Shown piece by piece: positions 59,479-64,000 of a DNA stretch of 64,000 nt. The first letter of the stretch is position 1. Each line of letters opens with the position of its first letter. The notes beneath the pieces were generated by a model, which had not been told where the DNA came from, made no database searches, and saw only the letters and a program-made list of their open reading frames with translations. Source of the stretch: Echinostoma caproni (taxonomy: Eukaryota > Platyhelminthes > Trematoda > Plagiorchiida > Echinostomatidae); assembly GCA_900618425.1 (NCBI GenBank), contig UZAN01040187.1, positions 1,857-65,856 on the forward strand, written 5' to 3'. The position numbers were made by a program, and so were the translations under genes.

Positions 59479-59673
59479 TTTCATTTTGTAACACATTGTG
59501 AAGTTGCATTCAAGAGTATGTTATGGAATGCCGAAACTTCGTCCATCCGGGTACATAAAGCTACTACCACTGACTTTACTCAACTTGATCTGATCAATTC
59601 CTTGAACGAAAGAGAATCGGACCAGATCACGGCCTGGGTTTTATCTGAGAGTGAGAGAAAGAGTTTGTGCTAG
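59479..59673 (+). CDS. Candidate terminal exon, possibly paired with the 56492 signal exon
   Basis: CATCTACTGCTTTCAG precedes a phase-0 frame of 64 codons to TAG: FHFVTHCEVAFKSMLWNAET ... NSLNERESDQITAWVLSESE, ending SLC. It is acidic, with two cysteines. Joined to the 15-residue signal exon it would give a 79-residue secreted protein across a 2.9 kb intron holding both LINE fragments. The alternative is LINE 3' flanking sequence, since the exon starts 75 bases after the LINE frame ends. No domain was recognised. Confidence 0.25.
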   Translation, partial: FHFVTHCEVAFKSMLWNAETSSIRVHKATTTDFTQLDLINSLNERESDQITAWVLSESERKSLC

Positions 59674-60080
59674 TGTCAGCTTGCTGAAGTCTAGCGAATT
59701 CCAAATGCATCTTACCAATTTAAAATACCCCGGAGGGAACAATCAAGAAGATTTACGGTCTATGGGCGAAGTGGAAGCAGCAATTTTCATGGGAGATTGT
59801 TAAACAATAAGTATTTCCTCATTCCGTTTCCTTTAGAATTCAGGACGAGGATCAGGGGTGAGGATTCCAACAGTTAATGAGGATGATGTGGTAATATCGA
59901 GACCCATCTTTTTTCGTATTGCAATTAACTTTTTTGATCATTTTTTGATCAACTTTTTAATTTCCAAACAATTTTTGCGCAGCAGGGGAGAGGCAAAAGA
60001 TTTATTATACCGGTTGGGCGGAAGATGATGACACTGTCCGGTTCGCGCGGATACGATTTGTTTCACCGGTTGAATATTGA

Positions 60081-60284
60081 ATGAGTCATCTGACGGATAA
60101 GAACAATTTTAGCATGTGCGTGAGTGCGGGAGCGAGCGAGCGCGCGTGCTTCACGCTTGTCGTTAGTAGTGTCGACACCCAGGAACCTATTATCATGACT
60201 CATTCCGACTTACCATTAGAGAATTTCTGGCATCCTATCACTGAGATGTTGTATTGTGATAGAAATCGATCACGCCATTTATGA
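60081..60284 (+). CDS. Unrecognised 67-codon ORF in GC-rich patch
   Basis: ATG at 60081, 67 codons to TGA. The first half crosses a GAGCGAGCGAGCGCGCG patch. The second half (IIMTHSDLPLENFWHPITEM) is protein-like. No splice sites, signal peptide or domain. Chance occurrence is likely. Confidence 0.15.
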   Translation: MSHLTDKNNFSMCVSAGASERACFTLVVSSVDTQEPIIMTHSDLPLENFWHPITEMLYCDRNRSRHL

Positions 60285-60566
60285 CTTTCCAAAATTGGGC
60301 TTCCTGAGTTAAACTTTATCCCATATACTAGCTATCAGTTCCTTAAGGGAAAAAATGATAATCAATTTCTGGATGGGTACGGAATAGAAAAAATCCATTT
60401 TATTACCGATCTTTTATTAATAAACATAAATCAATCAAAATCTTTCAGGAAGCACGTTTTGCAGGTGGAATTCACCACCACATAATTCTCGATTGTTCGA
60501 TCACAACTGTTACGTTGTACAAGAGTCTTCCAACTGCCAGGTGGCACCAGCGGTTGTGTTTTTACT

Positions 60567-60711
60567 GGGCGGAAAAATGTCAAAGGTGGTCAAACTCAGA
60601 CATGGCATGAGGATATGAAAACCATAACCAGGAAACGTGCTCACATAGATCGCATTCAGCTACCTGATCCAATCAGACCACCCGGGAGAGTTCATCTAAT
60701 GAATAACGTAG
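60567..60711 (+). mobile_element. LINE C-terminal tail relic
   Basis: The frame reads GGQTQTWHEDMKTITRKRAH, then IDRIQLPDPIRPPGR. The pattern RGGQ-x-TW(H/Q)-x-x-MK-x-(I/L)T...R-LP marks the C-terminal extension of a LINE protein class abundant in fluke genomes, known to me as a recurrent motif and not from an alignment here. The usual following segment (WL-x-TL-x-DMA-x-NR-x-QW) is absent, so the copy is truncated. Confidence 0.42.
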
Positions 60712-63600
60712 GTAAAGATTTTCTGAAAAATCGGTCTTCAATAAGCAGAACGAACTTTGCCTGCTTCTGTCACAGTTATTATTGTGTAGTTGAAAACAAC
60801 GCGTCACCTATGCTTAATGCAGATAGAATTTGGGCACATTTAGTCTAATGTGCAAGAGAAGAAGTTTGCAAAAGAATTAGATGCTACTGTTCCATACAAT
60901 TAGAAAGTATCTTTACAACATCACCACTATCCTCAGCTCTCCGTGAGATTACTCAAACGGTGAACAACATAACGGAATTTCAGTAAACGTGTTCAAATTG
61001 AATTTACTTTTATTTACGATAACCATGAATGGTTTTCTGGTTCGCAATTGGAGTTCAAAACCATTTAATGGATACCATATCAGTATCATCCTCTGCAGGT
61101 ATAATCGGATCGTCTGTTATGTAACCGATGTGCACGAGATGGATACAATCCCGGTAACCAATACGGCCTCTTATCATGGATCATAAAAGAGTTGCGAGAT
61201 AGCAGCACACTCCTTCCCCACCATCAACCACCGACCCCACACATAAAAGGTGTACCTTCTGAAAAATCATCACTACCTCTACCACCACTACCACCAGGTC
61301 TCTGTTTGAATGAATATTCGTTAACTCTGTCTTCTCAAGGTCACCATCTGAGAATGCTACCATAACTAATGTAGGGATCTGGAAAGCTGTAGAATGTACA
61401 TGCTTGTGATTCAAACCACAAATTTCACTCTGATTCTGTGGATAAACGAGGGACAGGTTGCAGTGAGAAATTTCCCATCCCACATTCATTTACGATATAT
61501 CCTTGATGAACGGATTTCATCGATTTTACGAGAGTTGACTTGATGTGCAATATGCCATCAAAAACATGGAACATATTTCTTCACCTTATNCCTTATCGTC
61601 TGGTATAAGCTGTTATAAAAGTTTAGTTTGTTTGTGATGGGGAAATTAATTACTTACATATAAACACAAAGAAACCTTTGTGGCATGATTGGTAGTTTCA
61701 AGGTGCTGTCGATCTATTCTACCTACTAATTAGAAATGGGGTATTCTTAAAAATCCATAATAGTCTTCTGATCTCGACTCTACTATTAAAATTCGTACGC
61801 CTATCTTGGTTGCATTTTCAGCTTTCTACATCGTTAGCATAACAAACATTCGGCGTAAAAGGTAATTTGAACAATCAATAAAACCTTGTGGAATGCAAAA
61901 AATGTAATTTAAAAAAGTAAGCTTGCCTGTCATTCATTGGTTAACGGTTGACAAGAAGAAGCGATAATTGGTAAACAGTAGAAATACGATAACAACAAAT
62001 AGGGGAATAAAATCCTTGAAGCTCACTCGGGTGGCAGATGGGCACACGCCTGGATACGGTTTACTATGTAATCCAGTTAAAATGTGTTTGGACATGGTCT
62101 ACTAGTAATCTTACCTACAAGGATCAGCCTAGGAAGTCCACTGTATTTTGATGAGTGCTTCATGGACTTTTTATCAATAAAGCAAAGAATAACTGGTGAA
62201 CAATGTAATTCTTAGGCTGATGCAAAAAGTTGTAAACTGTAGGTTTGGCCTATGTGGCACACGAGGTGTTTCGATCTGTTTGAGAGAAAAACCTTACAAA
62301 AACCCTCGTGAATGGGAGATTCTTGGGTTAAAAACACTGTCAGATGTTTCACATTGCAAAGACTTGGTGTTGGGCGATTGTTAACATGAGGAAGCTGGTA
62401 GACGGTTCTTGAAGCTCAATATGGTTCAAAAGCTCCGAATATTTGAACGTGATCAGTCTCAACATGGACATTGGCCGTACTCTGGGATACTCAAAAAAGG
62501 AGAAGGGAACTAGAAACAAGTATAATTGTTCTTAAAATTGTTATTTTTATCATTATTAATTAAAATGTAATGGTATAGCGGCTTGCGGTAACAACAAAAA
62601 GACCAATGCTCAATAAACACGCTCTCTGTAGCAAATAACTTGGAACTGGCCACCTAGATCATGTCTTGTGTACCTTTAGTACCTAATTTCCCTCATCAGA
62701 ATGACTGCAAAGTTCATGTTAGTGAAGAAGTCCTGTTGAGTTATCTATGTCTCCGTTCCTTTTTGTCCTGCAACGTTCTGCACTGGTAACTCTTCGCCAT
62801 AAGTTACTAATATTAATTCTTCAGAATTGATGGCCTTTTCATCAGTGCCATTTTCTGATGCAGTATGGCAGGCAGGGTCTTTCTAGTCTTGATGAAAATG
62901 ATACATGTTTGGGCATTCCTCGTCATCTTAGGTCGGAACTACATACATCATTTTCCTTCGGCTGATTTCAACCGGATCAGCGGCAGCACAATGATTGTAA
63001 TATCCCACTACTGCATTATCGGCGCTAGGAGAAAAAATTGGTAGCTGGTACACACGGACACAGCTTTATTGGAATGCACAGATTTGAATGGCAGTGTATG
63101 TGATAAAAAAGCACGTGATCACCAAAGGGAACACAGTGCTCGAATACGACAGCGGTGTTCGAAAATTAAAAGAGTAACCTATTAGCTCGAAACGAAAAAA
63201 ACAGAAACCTGAAGTCATCTGTCTCCCATTAGAGAACCGGCATCCTGAGAATTCCTTGAAAGTGAAAAAATATTAACTGAAATCTTATTTTGGTTGTTTC
63301 CGATGCAATCGACACTCATGAATACTACTCAGACGGCAGGGGATACTAACAAAATTTGTTCGTATTTTAATCGATTTTCGTGCTACCCCCTCAACAGCCT
63401 TTACAAAATCGTAACAAATAAACTTGATCGGTCTTGAAGATGTTAGCTCCAGAGAAGAGGTGTGGGTGAGTGGTGAGAACTATTTCAACATTTGAGCATT
63501 TCTGAAATATTTGCAATAACCATGCCTCTTTTTGCTACTGATTAGATATGTGAGTAGTCTGTTAATAAAAGCAAAATAATCTAAACAAATAAATGACAAA
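60712..63600. other. Unassigned intergenic stretch
   Basis: A frame at 60984-61097 (NVFKLNLLLFTITMNGFLVR...) ends at a good TGCAG|GTATAA donor but has a poor acceptor. Degenerate CCA-rich sequence lies at 61262-61296. From 61500 on nothing is supported. Confidence 0.45.
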
Positions 63601-63642
63601 GAATAATAATAATCAAATAAATAATCAAATAAATAAATAATG
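63601..63642. repeat. (AAT)n/(AAAT)n microsatellite
   Basis: AATAATAATAATC followed by AAATAAAT-type units. Confidence 0.85.
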
Positions 63643-64000
63643 AAGATGAAATAAGTTAGTTTTGACTATCCCTGAAGTAGGTTCGCTGCAAAAAGTGTGA
63701 CTAGTGAAGTGATGATTTTTTGCAGTTGCAGCAATTTTTTGGAGGGAAAGAAACAGAGTTGCATTTTCTGCTGTTTTATTGCTAAAATTAAGATGAGTTT
63801 ACTTAGAGCAAAAGGAAACACCGGGGTCAGAAATTCCATTATCACGTGATGGAGAATTTGAATGGAATTCTGAAGATTGTATTGGGTCAACATCCGGGCT
63901 ATTCATGATGGACCTGTATGCACAGTCATGCAGAAATCAGGGCAGTATCAGCTGAAATAAGGAACACAGAGATCAAACCATTGAGAAGATAGCACAGAAA
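63643..64000. other. Unassigned right edge
   Basis: A minus frame at 63666-63893 is open for 75 codons without splice or family evidence. Nothing else is seen. Confidence 0.45.

Noticed and set aside
60712..60775. Apparent 64-bp intron (GTAAAG ... CTGTCACAG)
   Set aside because: Splicing it out brings an immediate in-frame stop, and the upstream sequence is better explained as a LINE tail.
1..64000. Search for true tRNAs, rRNA, spliced-leader RNA, CRISPR arrays or prokaryotic gene clusters
   Set aside because: No cloverleaf with a complete acceptor stem, no known spliced-leader sequence, no regularly spaced repeats and no operon-like coding were seen.

Overview
The window reads as non-coding-rich eukaryotic DNA from a draft assembly. 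It is moderately AT-rich, has isolated N calls (for example near 7427, 8857, 9847, 23205, 55765 and 61590), and shows no operons, no ribosome-binding sites and no long intact reading frames. The best single clue to the organism is a dispersed repeat that combines a tRNA-like pol III promoter with a hammerhead self-cleaving ribozyme. That is the architecture of the Sm-alpha SINE/retrozyme class of flukes. CR1-like LINE debris and several other tRNA-derived repeats support this. My inference is a digenean trematode (moderate confidence). I cannot name the species.

Repeat landscape. Family A (tRNA-like head, hammerhead tail) is at 3590-3830, 5123-5390, 16019-16297, 39558-39775 and 44492-44935. 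The 16 kb copy keeps a nearly perfect ribozyme and is bounded by a perfect 28-bp inverted repeat. The 39.6 kb copy is two ribozyme tails fused head to head. Family B/C (tRNA-like promoter followed by a CCA-rich run and a TTGTATA..AATAAA-like tail) is at 13464, 13905, 26160, 34935, 36432 and 51311. Family R, unrecognised and about 270-330 bp, is at 7126, 21262 and 48318. A strong foldback repeat lies at 50559-50726. LINE fragments lie at 4317-4500 (minus), 58047-58682, 58830-59403 and 60567-60711. Microsatellites are frequent, notably a cluster at 6153-6724.

Genes. No protein could be assigned to a known family with confidence. The most coherent prediction is a four-exon gene at 47242-48083 whose exons join in frame into a small predicted type I membrane protein. 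Others are a signal-peptide first exon at 56492 with a phase-matched 3' exon at 59479, an FG-GAP-like acidic-loop exon at 23405-23643, a cysteine-rich ATG exon at 21775-21969, and minus-strand exons with good splice sites at 39301-39456, 17085-17180, 20034-20167 and 51645-51897. These rest on splice signals and open frame only. In 64 kb some such combinations are expected by chance, so confidences are low. The minus-strand exons could belong to one long gene with large introns, but I could not link them.

A CpG-rich block at 12470-12840 is the best promoter-like region. The remaining intervals look like ordinary intergenic or intronic DNA with decayed repeats.
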